Shown one piece after another: positions 10,630-20,204 of a stretch of DNA of 37,500 nucleotides (within the stretch, counting starts at the first letter, position 1; each line of letters opens with the position of its first letter). The notes beneath the pieces are model-generated. The model was not told where the DNA came from. It did no database searches and saw only the letters and a program-made list of their open reading frames with translations. Both the position numbers and the translations under genes were made by a program. The stretch spans positions 295,020 through 332,519 of the forward strand of contig CAUYUJ010009435.1 in NCBI GenBank assembly GCA_963575745.1, in the 5' to 3' direction. The stretch is from Prorocentrum cordatum (Eukaryota > Sar > Dinophyceae > Prorocentrales > Prorocentraceae).

Positions 10630-11075
10630 CACGACGGATCGGCGCAGATCGCCCGTGCTCAGCTCATCTTGTGGCCCTCTCTCGATCTCGGCGACTCTGC
10701 CTCTATCCCTGCTTGTCTCGTCCACATGCCGCACGTCGCGACTGGTGATGCTGACCCAGGCTGCGCTCGTCGTGCCGTTCATCTGCAGAACGATGTACTC
10801 TGCTCTGGTGGCCTCGCGGCTTTTTCGTGACGCGCTCACCGACTGAACAATTGAACGAAACCTTCACGTTTGGCTTGGAGGGCTGATTCAGCATAGGAAG
10901 CCATCGTTGTGCGCGCTCTGGCAGGACTCAGAAAAGTTTGCGAGGTGCAAATCGCCCCTCGTTCCCGATCGATGGCCACTCCCGCTCCCGACATGATGAT
11001 CTGGCTCCGAGTCGAGTCATCAGCACAACGCTCTTTGCACAAGGTCGTTGCTGGTAACAGCGCGCTTCGAGTTGA
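10630..11075 (-). pseudogene. Probable relic of a Ty1/Copia polyprotein RNase H domain
   Basis: Two minus-strand frames joined by one frameshift near 10840-10870 give the pattern of the Copia RNase H tail. The upstream frame reads DDSTRSQIIMSGAG, GAICTSQ and TTMASYAESALQAKREG, comparable to the family pattern D-x-RRSTTGY, GAISW-x-SKxQ and TVALSS-x-EAEY-x-A-x-KE. The downstream frame reads NGTTSAAWVS, then SRDVRHVD, then GRVAEIE and QDELSTGDL, comparable to DNQ-x-A, RTKHID, EKGEIEL and DQLADIFTK with similar spacing. Conservation is weak. The frameshift and the stop at 10621 show it is dead. I see no LTRs, integrase or RT here. A chance resemblance remains possible. Confidence 0.4.
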
Positions 11076-11164
11076 ATGCCGACTGACTTGAGATATGTGG
11101 CCAAACGATTCTAGCATTATATGACATACCTCATCACAAGAGGACAAGAAAGCCAGAGGGGGGC

Positions 11165-11420
11165 ATCAACAAACTGGAAGAAGAAGACTAATAATGATGT
11201 GAATACGCAAGGGGAAAGAAGCGGACGGGGGGGGGGCTGAGGGGGGAGAGGAGATAGAGGAAGAGGAAATAGAGGAGGACGCTGAAGAACAGAAGGCGCA
11301 GTGGGGGGGTGCGGAGAGGAGGAGGAGAAAGAGGAGAGAAAGAGAGAAGGAAAGAGAGACAGAGAGAGAAAGAGAGGTGAATGGGAGGGAGGAAGGGGGA
11401 GGACGGAGAGGACAAGACAG
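11165..11420. repeat. Purine-rich (GA/GGA) low-complexity tract
   Basis: The plus strand is more than 85% purine with GAGAGA and GGAGGA motifs. It is flanked by non-repetitive DNA without recognised genes, up to 11900. Two 11-bp inverted words, GTTCTAAGAAC and GTTCTTAGAAC, occur at about 11717-11750. Confidence 0.8.
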
Positions 11421-11904
11421 AGATGAGGCGGAGAGCAGAAGAAGAATGCAAGCACCGCTGGGGAGGTGCAGTCGCGAATGGGACTCTGGACCGCGCCGCG
11501 TGGCACAGAAGGCTGCCACACGCAGCGTGCTGGGGCCCCGCGCGCGTCTCCGCGCGCGCTCTGCGAGAGCGCGCCGCCCTATGAAGCGGCGCTGCCCCGA
11601 AGAGACCGCAGGCAGTGCGGCAGGGTTCCAGGCGGGTCGGACGGAAGGGCTGAGCAGGGACCGACCGTCCCGGCACCCCCACAGTCCTGCCACGAAGTGC
11701 TCCTGGAACCCAAACATGTTCTAAGAACAAAAGACCATGTTCTTAGAACGTAGACCCGACGTGAGAAAACAAGACAGACTCCGCCAGAAGAGTTCTGAGC
11801 ACACTCCGTGGAAACCACAAAAAGGATCTCAGAACACTGTTCGGCGGGGCTGTGGGCGAGCTGGGGCCTTTCGCCACTGCTTGAAAGGGGGGGTCAGTAA
11901 CAGG

Positions 11905-12056
11905 GAGTCGCTCCTCCTCCCTCCTCCTCCTCCTCCTCCTCCTCCTCCTCCTCCCTCCTCCTCCCTCCTCCTCCTCCTCCTCCTCCTCCTCCTCCCTCCT
12001 CCCTCCTCCCTCCTCCTCCTCCCTCCTCCCGGCGCCTCCCGGCGCCTCCCGGCGCC
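11905..12056. repeat. (TCC)n microsatellite ending in CCCGGCGCCT repeats
   Basis: A CTCCTC/CCTCCT tract is interrupted by extra C's and ends in three copies of CCCGGCGCC (12029-12056). Confidence 0.9.
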
Positions 12057-12560
12057 AAATGGTATCGAGGAGGCCGTCGGGCGGCGGGGCCGAAGCCAGC
12101 TGCACGCAGCAGCAGTCGCAGCCCTCCCTTCCCCTGTCGACCCTTTGTCGTCCAGCCCGACCCTTGCCTCCGACGATTTACCGGCCTCGAACGTATCCCT
12201 ATCCTAAGATTGACACGCCAAAAGGCGATGACAATCTTGGAGATTCGCCCCTTAAAGAATGAGGGAATCCCTAAGACTGGCATCGTGATGAGGAGGTGCC
12301 CAGCGTAGGGATAGGGATGTGTTCCAGGCTGGTATACGATGTTTGGCTTTGAGAGCACAACTCCCGATCACTTCGGCCGTCCCGCCTGCCGCGGCCAGCA
12401 GGCCCCACTCCACACCAGGAACAGCCCTCTAGGCCTGAGTGGTTTAGAGCGTTTCCTCTGCCAACCCCCTGCTTCCCCTGCGGGGTTGATCACTGTAACC
12501 TATAAACAAACACGCCCTCCCCACCCGACCGGCAACAAACCAGAAACGATGCCCCCCCCA
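12057..12560. other. No recognisable gene
   Basis: Unique DNA. TATCCCTATCC (about 12195) and GGATAGGGAT (about 12306) form a short inverted pair that may be chance. No domain is seen in any frame. Confidence 0.5.
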
Positions 12561-12770
12561 CGATCCCTGCCAATGAACATTGCAAAATGCGGCAGAGTCT
12601 GCATCATGTTCGAGCACCCCAGCATAACTTCATATTGTTTTTGACAGGGACGGCACGTTGCCTAAGGTGTGCGGGCCCACCATCCCTGCCGAAACCCATT
12701 GCAAAACGCACGTTGCGGCGAAATCTTGGACCATGCGCGGGCGTCCCGCGATAATATTGCACTTACTTGA
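12561..12770. repeat. Diverged 121-bp tandem duplication
   Basis: The words ATCCCTGCC and CATTGCAAAA(T/C)GC occur in the same order and spacing at 12561 and 12682. The rest of the unit is only loosely similar. Confidence 0.45.
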
Positions 12771-12929
12771 CAAGGATGATGGGGACGCAGCGCACCTAGC
12801 GGGTGTCGCGAACCTGACTGGCGTCTACATTGGTTCCCGATGGTTGTCGATGCGGCGCCTGTCCGTGCTAAGACATGTGTTGGAAGGGCGGGTGGGAGTA
12901 AGCGAGACGGCTTGGGATTTGTGGGTAGC

Positions 12930-13965
12930 TTGACCCCTCCCCCCTATCCCCTCCCCACGACCTGGATTGGAGGGTTCGCGAGCGGCTGGAGCGTCCAATT
13001 TGGCTTCAAAAGGGCCTCAGAGCCGAAGACGACTCCAAGATGGCTCAAGATGGCGCAAGATATCTCAAGATGGCCTCAAAGATGCTCCAGGAGGTTTCAA
13101 GACCGCCGCAAGACAGCTGGTAGTGGCCACCAAGAGGCCCAAATACTTCAAACACATAAGGAATTTACATGTCGTTGTGCCTGCTCGCCGTTATGCTTTC
13201 GACAGCCCTCCGAAGCCCCAGGGGAGCTCCCAGAAGGCCCAAGAGAGCCACAAGAAGAACTCATGAGGCCCAAGAGTGTCCCAAGACGGCCTCAAGAGCA
13301 CCGAAGAGCGCTCCAAGAGGGGGGTCCAAGGAGCTCTGGAGGGGCGATACCAACTGATGCTCCCCCCGATGTCGATCGATCTCCTCCAAGATAGCACAAA
13401 GATGGTTGGTGCCTAAGGCTCCCAAGAGTGCCACAGCCACAAAAGGACCCCAAGAGGCGCCCAGGATGCCCCAAGAGGCGCACAGGATGCCCCAAGAGGC
13501 TCCCAAGAGACCCCCAACATGCACCATGAGGCCCCCCGAGGCACCCAAGACGCTTCAAGGGGCCCCTGGGACCGCCAAGATGCCCCAAAGTCGCCCAAAC
13601 AGGACCCCACGAAGCTATCAAGAGACATCCGAAAAGACTCCGACAGGCATCCAAGAGGCCTCTGGCCGTGCTGATCGCCCTCCTCCTCCTCCTGGTCCTT
13701 CTCCTCTTTTTCTTATGCCTATTACTCCTCCTTTCTCCTCCCTCCTTCCCCCCAAGATGAGTACGGATCCTTCCCACACCAGCGTTGAGCGAGCGACACT
13801 CCGCCTCTGCCTACTCCCCCCTGCTCCTCCGAGTCCTCTTTCATCCTCCCCCTCTTGGGGTATGACAGCTTCCCGAGTCCGTTATTCCACTACATGCTCC
13901 TCAACATCCCTGATCAGGCCAGCTCACCTGGGGATCGCTTCTGGATGGTCTGGTGGGGTTACGCG
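12930..13965 (+). repeat. Dispersed composite repeat, copy at 12.9-14.0 kb
   Basis: A C-rich head (12932-12960) and the word GGAGCGTCCA (12989-12998, also at 37.4 kb) are followed by CAAGATGGC units. Then comes the CTTCAAACACATAAGG / GTTGTGCC / CTCGCC segment (13147-13192) homologous to 6.44 kb, and a long CCAAGAGGC array (13260-13660). A CT-rich tract (13678-13750) follows, and an end segment AGCTCACCTGGGGATCG plus TTCTGGATGGTCTGGTGGGG (13921-13962) that matches 26579-26620 with about seven differences over 42 bases. Open frames crossing it come from the near-triplet array. Confidence 0.65.
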
Positions 13966-14164
13966 AGGCATCTAGGCTAATCTCGTTTGTCCGCAGTACC
14001 CAGACAAAGGACGACAAAATCGATGGCACGACCATGTGCAAGGCACGAACATCATACGCATACAACACATACCTCATCTATCGGCAAGTCGACGCTTGGC
14101 CCCACCGCCTCCCCACACGGCGAGGTCAAATCGCCGCAGCCCGGTGGAAACTACCAAGTGTGTG

Positions 14165-14640
14165 TGTGTGACTGCCACCAATGCGGCGCGCCATCGGTTG
14201 CGCGACGGTCCATGGGTTGGCATGAGGCGCACCATTCACATGTTGCTCCATGTTTAGCTCCGTCCATGGCCTGCTCCATCCGTGGGTTGCGCCCACGGAA
14301 TGGGCGTTCCATGATTTGCGCGATCCTTGTGTTGGGCCATTCGCGGGTTGCACCGTTTGTTGTGTCGTAGGTGGTGTCATCCGCAGGGTGCGCCATAGGC
14401 TGCGCCTTAGGCTGCGTGCTCGGCCGTCGAACAGAACCAGCCCAACGATTGGTTGCGCCATAGGTGTGCGCACTTGGCGGCCGAGAATCAAACGGCCTGC
14501 TACCGCTTGCGCACTCGGCGGCCAATAACAAATCGGGCGTCCGTTGGTTGTGCCATAGGCTGCGCACTTGGCGGCCGAGAGTAAAACGGCATGCTTCGAG
14601 TTGCGCCATAGATGGCACACGCGGCGGCGAAGAACATGGA
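14165..14640. repeat. 15-bp and ~58-bp minisatellites (GGTTGCGCCATAGGC)
   Basis: From 14165 to 14400 degenerate units of about 15 bases, consensus GGTTGCGCCATGGG, run in tandem. From 14400 to 14620 longer units of about 50-60 bases, containing GCGCACTTGGCGGCCGAGA and a TTGCGCCATAGG word, occur about three times. Confidence 0.7.
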
Positions 14641-15220
14641 GCGATGCGGAAGGGGTGCGGGATCGTCCTGGGGGGGGAGGCTCCATCCAGCCAGGTTCCC
14701 AGACGCTCCGCTGGAGGCCCTGGACACCCGAAATCAGTTATCCTCCAAACACATTTTTTTCCACTGATTTTGGGGAGATCCCGGGATGCTCTAAAAGATC
14801 CTCAAGATCGCCCCAAGACGCCCAACACATCCCCCTATGAGATTCGCACGACGGCCCGATGGAGAGGGCCCAAGAGGCTCCCAAAACGACAGAAGCGTCT
14901 CTTAAAGAGAGCCACGAGGGAAAGTCGAACTGGTCCTAGACACTTTCCCACCAACGTAGCCCCTACAGGCTAGAGCCGCGGGCAAAGACGCTGGGCGTGG
15001 CACGGGCGCCGCTCAGGTCATGGGGAAAACGGGCGCCACCGCGCGTTGGCGGTCAGCCCGTTCCGCCAGCGGCGTCCCTCCCCGCCCCCGCACAGCACTC
15101 TCCTGGCCGCGGCTGGTGCAGGCGAGGAAGAAAAGGCGCAGGCGAGGAGAAAAGGATGGGGGGAAGAATGCTGCGTTGCATCGTCGGGGGGCCCTGTCTG
15201 TCCCATCGCTCCCCTTTTCG
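14641..15220. other. No recognisable gene; weak CCAAGA-type repeats
   Basis: CTCAAGATCGCCCCAAGACG and GGGCCCAAGAGGCTCCC (about 14800-14885) resemble the composite repeat family in isolation. The remainder is GC-rich and shows no domain. Confidence 0.4.
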
Positions 15221-15225
15221 CGACG

Positions 15226-15312
15226 AATCCGCGTTCAATCCACGAATCCGCGTCGAATCGGCGTCGAATCCGCGTCGAATCCGCTTCGAATCCTCGTCGA
15301 ACCCGCGTCGGC
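15226..15312. repeat. CGCGTCGAATC minisatellite
   Basis: About eight tandem copies of a 10-11 base unit, consensus CGCGTCGAATC. The word resembles the GAATCGAATCGG repeat at 6.7 kb. Confidence 0.85.
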
Positions 15313-15940
15313 TACTAGAGAAGACCGCAGCTGAAAGGACAGACCAAAAGAACGCGATTATGCAATGCAAAGGATGAAAGGAAGCTCCAAACACACACTG
15401 ACGGCGGTGGACAAACCTCCCTTTAGCAAACCTCCCCTTAATGACAACGGCCTAGGACCGAAAACGACTGACCTGGACCCGCAAAAATGACGGCCGCGAG
15501 CCGAAAACGGCCAATTCCATAGTCGACGTGTAAGGGCAGGAAGTCTATTAACCTCCGACGCTGGTCCAAGACGAGAATGACGCCATGCTGCGGGCACGTT
15601 TTAGGACTTCCGCCCGGGATAACCGGAAAGATATGGCATCCTGCAAATATCTGGCGTCTTGCTCCACTGACGGTCGTGCGCTCCAGGCCCACGTGCCCCT
15701 CTCGCCTGCCCGGCTGGGCCTTCAGGCACGCACTGGAAGACTCATGCCGCCGTGCCTCCGCTGGCCTGTCCAAGAATTCGGCCTCGGCTACGCGTTTGGA
15801 CATCGAGCGACAAGAAATTTGGAACGGGCGATCGCCGCGTAGATCGTCTGGGCCCCCCATCTGACCCATCCCCCTCTTGATCCTCCTCCTGATCCTCCTC
15901 GTAATCCTTTTCCTCCTCTTCTTCTTCTTTCTGTTTGTTT
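15313..15940. other. No recognisable gene
   Basis: Unique GC-rich DNA. AAACCTCCC occurs twice at about 15413-15440. Overlapping open frames on both strands lack identifiable motifs. Confidence 0.5.
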
Positions 15941-15944
15941 TTTT

Positions 15945-16022
15945 TTTCTCTCTCTCTCTCTCTCTCTCTCTCCCTCTATATTTCGCTCTCTCTCTCTCTC
16001 TCTCTCCCTCTCTTTTTCTCTC
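15945..16022. repeat. (TC)n microsatellite
   Basis: Long CT dinucleotide runs separated by short interruptions. Confidence 0.95.
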
Positions 16023-16796
16023 GCAGCGCTCCACAACGCTGCCTCTCCGGAGCCGCGCCGCGCCGCGCGCGCGAACGAGCGCGCGAGGCGCGCCCCCCGC
16101 AACCTCGGACGCCGCCGTGTCCGCGTCTCGAAAAAGAGGGGGAGGATAATGGCTCCGTCCAACCAATCCCACAATCTTGAAGCATGAAAAGTTTGAAGAG
16201 GTTCGACGAAGAGGGAGAACGAGAGCGTGCGTGCCACACGCGTCCGTGCCACTCGACACGTAGCTTGTTGCATGTAGCGGTACATGTAATCCACTTCCCC
16301 GTAGCGCGGTCGACGACATAACCTTGCGGGTAACGCTGGGGACGAAGTAGTGTGCAACGAAGGACGCTGGTACAGAATGCAAGTCGAGACGCAAAAAAAA
16401 ACCTGGAAGTACGGTGCTTGAAAGTCAATCGTAAGCGTAGGCTGGCCACTTCAGGATGGGCGCTCACTAAGTACACCTTCCGGCGGCATCGATGGTCAGT
16501 GTATGCCCACGCGTGTTGTACGGATGGATCGCCGACGGTAGAACCATGGCTTTGCAATATTCTGCGAAGTATTATTCAGCAGCCGGGGTACCTTTTTTGA
16601 TCCGTTGGGTCGAACGACTACTTCGATCCACCCGTCGATGTAGGTTGTAAGTCGTCGGGTAGCTCCTAGATTCCGTGGTGGATGTAGAGCACGTTCAGCT
16701 GCGTATACGTATCTGGCGTTTGATCGTGCTCTGGGAACCCTGGCCCGCAGATCTCAGCGACGACAGCGTCCTTGAGGAGGTCGATGGCCGGTGTAG
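16023..16796. other. Unique DNA, no recognisable gene
   Basis: Moderate-GC, non-repetitive DNA. Minus-strand frames read smoothly over 50-100 residues but change frame often and match no family I know. They may be the remains of a decayed coding sequence. Confidence 0.4.
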
Positions 16797-17012
16797 ACGT
16801 ATCGGGGAAACGTAAGACCCGGGTACGGGGGACTCGGAAATCCCCCACGAGGTCGTCAAAAAAATGACGAGGCCGAGCCTGCATTTTGACGAGGCCTCCC
16901 GCTGCAGACATCCCGCGAAACTCCTCCTCGTCAAAATCCGAGGCGCGGTCGTCAAAAAACGATGGCGAACCCGAGTCCCGGCAAACCCGGGTCTTACGCT
17001 CCCCCGAACGTA
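16797..17012. mobile_element. MITE (206 bp, TIR TCGGGG..., 5-bp target duplication ACGTA)
   Basis: The element spans 16802-17007. The left end TCGGGGAAACGTAAGACCC is matched in inverse orientation by the right end (read on the other strand, TCGGGGGAGCGTAAGACCC). The match continues imperfectly through GGGACTCGG to about 36 bases. The five bases outside each end are identical, ACGTA at 16797-16801 and 17008-17012, as expected for a target-site duplication. The interior contains GTCGTCAAAA and its complement and could fold. There is no coding capacity. The terminal TCGGG and 5-bp duplication are shared with the family at 25.3 and 36.3 kb. Confidence 0.75.
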
Positions 17013-18070
17013 GCGGCGTCCAGTGTGATGTGTGTAACTTCTTTGGGGGTCAAAGGCATCGGATAGTAGGAGCGCGCCGCTGATATCGAATGGTGGCTCC
17101 ACAATGATGTAGTTGCGTGACGGCATCCAATGACCATCGTACAGCGTTAGCGGTATGCATTGCCCGTTGGGTTACGCGGGCTTGACACCGCAAAGGTGGT
17201 TCCGCGCGGAGTGGACATCCGCGATCTTGAGGTCGGTTTTATCATCCGCGCCGTGTGAAATTCGGCAGGCAGCTTGGACCCACTTGCTGCGTAGCTTAAA
17301 CCGCGTAACCCGATGCCCGCCTTCGCGAGCACAATTCGTTGATTGCTGGCAACACCATCGGCATTCTTAGAGCCGAACATGCCAATGCAGGCGGTAATTG
17401 TGTATGTTCCTGCAGTTGTAGCCAGTTTCCTGGGCAGGTCGTTAGGGTGATCGTGACATGTACTTGATGAACACCTGATGCGGCAGTGAACTGTAACCAA
17501 ATAGGGGGCATGAGAAACAGAAAGGCTGGCTGGCGGGTCCCGTACGTGGGGCAGAAGCCAAGCAGTGCGCAGGGCGTGGCCATCGTGTCCTCGCGGCAAT
17601 CCTGCGGTGTCGGAGAGTCAGCGGAGGCACAACTCCTATACCAGCGGCACCACGGGCGGCGCGAAGTGCACGCGCGCGCAGGGAAGGGCACGCATGAGCC
17701 CTTTTGTCCGCGCGCGCTCATGAGAGAATCCAAGCTAGTAAGGTCCGCTGCAGTACACCCTGCGAAATGCTTAAGAAATCATGGGTTAAGAAATTCATAG
17801 TCTCAGAAATTGAATAAAACCCAGAACTTCTATCAAAATCTTGGGATTTACATTGAAACGTTAAGAATAATCGGGACTCTGGCCGAAAACTTAGGTTTTC
17901 TTAAGCATCGCATAAGATGTAGTAGGAGGGTCGTTGGTTTCACTCGGGAACAAGCAAGCACGCCCCCGGCAGGTCGCAGAGAAAAGCACGCACAGCCTGG
18001 GGGGAAGTACCGGAAGCAAGCCTGGGAGCGCGCCCGCGCAGTGCAGATTGCCGCAGATGCAACTCGTATC
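17013..18070. other. Unique DNA, no recognisable gene
   Basis: Non-repetitive, moderate-GC DNA with an AT-rich part at 17760-17910. Minus-strand frames (for example 17599-17147) are protein-like in places but unidentified, and no long intact frame exists. Confidence 0.4.
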
Positions 18071-18500
18071 CTTCATCAAGTCTCCGGGACCTTCGTGTCC
18101 GCGCAGGCTGCGCTGTGCTTGTCCTCTTGCACTCTTTGACGATGCCTTCGAAGGAGGCGGCCTCCTTGTCGCCCTCGGTCTTGTCGTCCTCGCCCTTGCC
18201 AGTGTAGTGCAGCTCGAACGCGATCTCCACAAATTTGACGAGCTTGCAGGATGGCGCGGGCACAGCCTTGAAAGCCCCTTGCGGTGCAGTCTCGCCGCCC
18301 TCGCAGCGCAGCCTGATGTAGCAGTAGACCTCGTCATTCTGGAGCGGGTCGTAGCGGGGCTCCGTCGTGGAATTGAGGCGGTCTCAGTCCTTTGCGCAAC
18401 TGTACACCACGATCTGGTCCAGCTAGCGCACTGGGCAGTCCTGGGGCAGCTCAAAGAGCTCCGAATTCAATGTGTTGTAGTAGGGATTGGCACTGCGACG
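18070..18500 (-). pseudogene. Decayed coding sequence, unidentified
   Basis: One minus-strand frame reads NPYYNTLNSELFELPQDCPV, stop, LDQIVVYSCAKD, stop, then an acidic, Lys-rich stretch (CKLVKFVEIAFELHYTGKGE, then KEAASFEGIVKECK). Codon third positions are strongly G/C (for example GAC GAC AAG ACC GAG GGC), as in expressed dinoflagellate genes, whereas the opposite strand lacks such a bias. In-frame stops at about 18423 (TAG) and 18387 (TGA) and the lack of a start argue for a pseudogene or exon remnant. I cannot name the family. It abuts the APE relic, but in a different frame, so the two may or may not be one sequence. Confidence 0.4.
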
Positions 18501-19027
18501 CCGTCGCTGCCCAGCTCGTGTCGCCGCCGGGCTCGTAGTTTTCCCTCCAGCCCTGATCCCCCAATTCAATTCTAGGTATGGCTGCCCACGCGGCCGCTGC
18601 TGTCCAACAGTATGACGCTGGGTTCCCAATTGCTGGTAGCTTCCGTAAGCTGTTCCCACTAAAGTTGTCGGACGTGGGGTGGCGTGTGCATGTGGGGAGC
18701 GTGTAAGACCATGATGGCATGCTTGGAGCATAGGGCATCCATGAGTACCACAAGGAGCCGAGATGACTGCAGTTGTAAAGCATGTGTATGTCTTTGGAGT
18801 AGAGGTCTCCCCTTCCTTCGCTGGCGTAGCTGCTTCGTACTGATGAAGAAGCTGCAGCCGCATTGGCCGTGTTCAGCTCCCGAAGGTGAAGATACAGCGA
18901 TGAAGCCTTAGTCAAATGTTTGTCCTTGCTTGCGTCTCGACTCCTGGATGCCCGCGAATGTTAAAGCGTCCACGTGGAGCTGGGTACATAGTTGGGAGAC
19001 CTTCACTCTGTTCATAGTTTTGCGAGG
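18485..19027 (-). pseudogene. Relic of an APE-type endonuclease domain (retroelement-derived)
   Basis: A single continuous minus-strand frame with several stops shows the order of an exonuclease-endonuclease-phosphatase fold. It reads ALTFAGIQESRRKQGQTF (catalytic Glu region, IQESR), then stop, GFIAVSSPSGAEHGQCGCSF with FIST, then AIMVLHAPH, then stop, WEQLTEA, EPSVILLDSSGRVGSH (equivalent of the catalytic Asp/Asn loop), two stops, and a final HELG. The stops (at 18908 and about 18667, 18566 and 18560) show it is dead. The start is cut off by a (CCT)n microsatellite at 19036. The catalytic loop LLDSSGRVG differs from the GDFN of the intact LINE at 28.7 kb, so it belongs to another family. A non-retroelement nuclease of the same fold cannot be excluded. 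Confidence 0.55.
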
Positions 19028-19035
19028 TAGTGCAT

Positions 19036-19117
19036 CCTCGTCCTCTTCCTCCTCCTCCTCCTCCTCCTCCTCCTCCTCCTCCTCCTCCTCCTCCTCCTCC
19101 TCCTCCTCCTCCTCTCT
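19036..19117. repeat. (CCT)n microsatellite
   Basis: A nearly pure CCT/CTC tract of about 25 repeats lies at the 5' edge of the APE-like relic. It produces poly-Ser, poly-Pro and poly-Glu frames. Confidence 0.95.
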
Positions 19118-20204
19118 CGCCCTCACCCACAAGTGAACTCATCATGATGATCCTCCTCATCCTGATCCTCCACCACCCATCCTCCTCATCATCTTGTCCT
19201 GGTCCCCCCCCCCCCTCCGAGTTCCCGTTCCCCCAAATGGTTGCCCGCCTCATCCTTATGGTCTGCTCTGCTCAACCTGCTGACTCACATCATCTTCACC
19301 TGTTACTGATGAAGATATGTATCATTATCATTCACTCCCTCCACATCCTCCGCCATCATCCTAGTCACTAGTCCTGCGTCGTCACCCACTTTCCTGTACA
19401 TCTTCCCCCTCTCCGTCTCCGTGAAGCCCCTGGACCGCAAGGACCGGTCCCCTCCTCTTCGTCGACGACGAGAAGCACGACATCTACCCGACGAGAACGA
19501 CGACTACGAGGCCGTCCATGACAACGACACGGCCGACGACGTCGTCAACTTTGTCGGCGAAAACGAGGACGTCGACGTCGTGGTCGATGCCTGCGTTGTC
19601 GCCGACATCGTCGGCCGACGTTGACGGCGGCGTTGACGACGACCACCGCGGCGGCGGCGACCCCGCCGGCGCGGGCCCAGGGGGTCTCCGAGCAGCTCGC
19701 TGAGCTCGTCCTCGAGGAGACCTCTCGGGGGGCCGGGCGAGCTCCAAAGCCGCAGGGAAGCCCCGAGATCCCAGCGACCAGGGCAGGGAAGGCGGGAGTC
19801 GGGGAGGAGGGAGGGACTGGGAACGGTGGGCGTGGCTTAATGGCGGGGGTCATAAAATGGGGGTCAGAAACGGTCCCCTTTCGCGCCCACTTCGGGCCCA
19901 TCCGGAGCCCCAGGGGGCTCGTTCAAGCACCGTCTGGGTACCTTTTCGGACCACCCTCACCACTCCCCCATTTATCGCCCCCTCATTTCCGAACGCCCAA
20001 GAACGATGCCTCGTGGTATCCTCCGGGTGGGCGCCGAGGGCGACCAGTCTGTCGGAGCAGCTTGTCATCGCTCGGACGCCCATTCCCCATGCACTGTTGG
20101 GTGTCGCCCGTGCTGTTTTCCCCAACCATCCAAGGGTGTTGGGACCGCGTTTTGAAGAGGCAGCGACCCGCGTCCCCTCCTCCTCTTATCCTCGTCGGAC
20201 ATGC
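19118..20204. other. Low-complexity and GC-rich DNA, no recognisable gene
   Basis: ATC/CTC-rich to 19360, then GAC/GTC-rich (19450-19640), then GC-rich. GGGGGTCATAAAATGGGGGT (19844-19863) is loosely inverted at about 19960-20000 (read on the other strand GGGGGCGATAAATGGGGGAG), which might be another short inverted-repeat element. Confidence 0.4.

Noticed and set aside
16023-17600. Intact gene on the minus strand
   Set aside because: Protein-like stretches change frame repeatedly, match no family I recognise, and a MITE interrupts the region.
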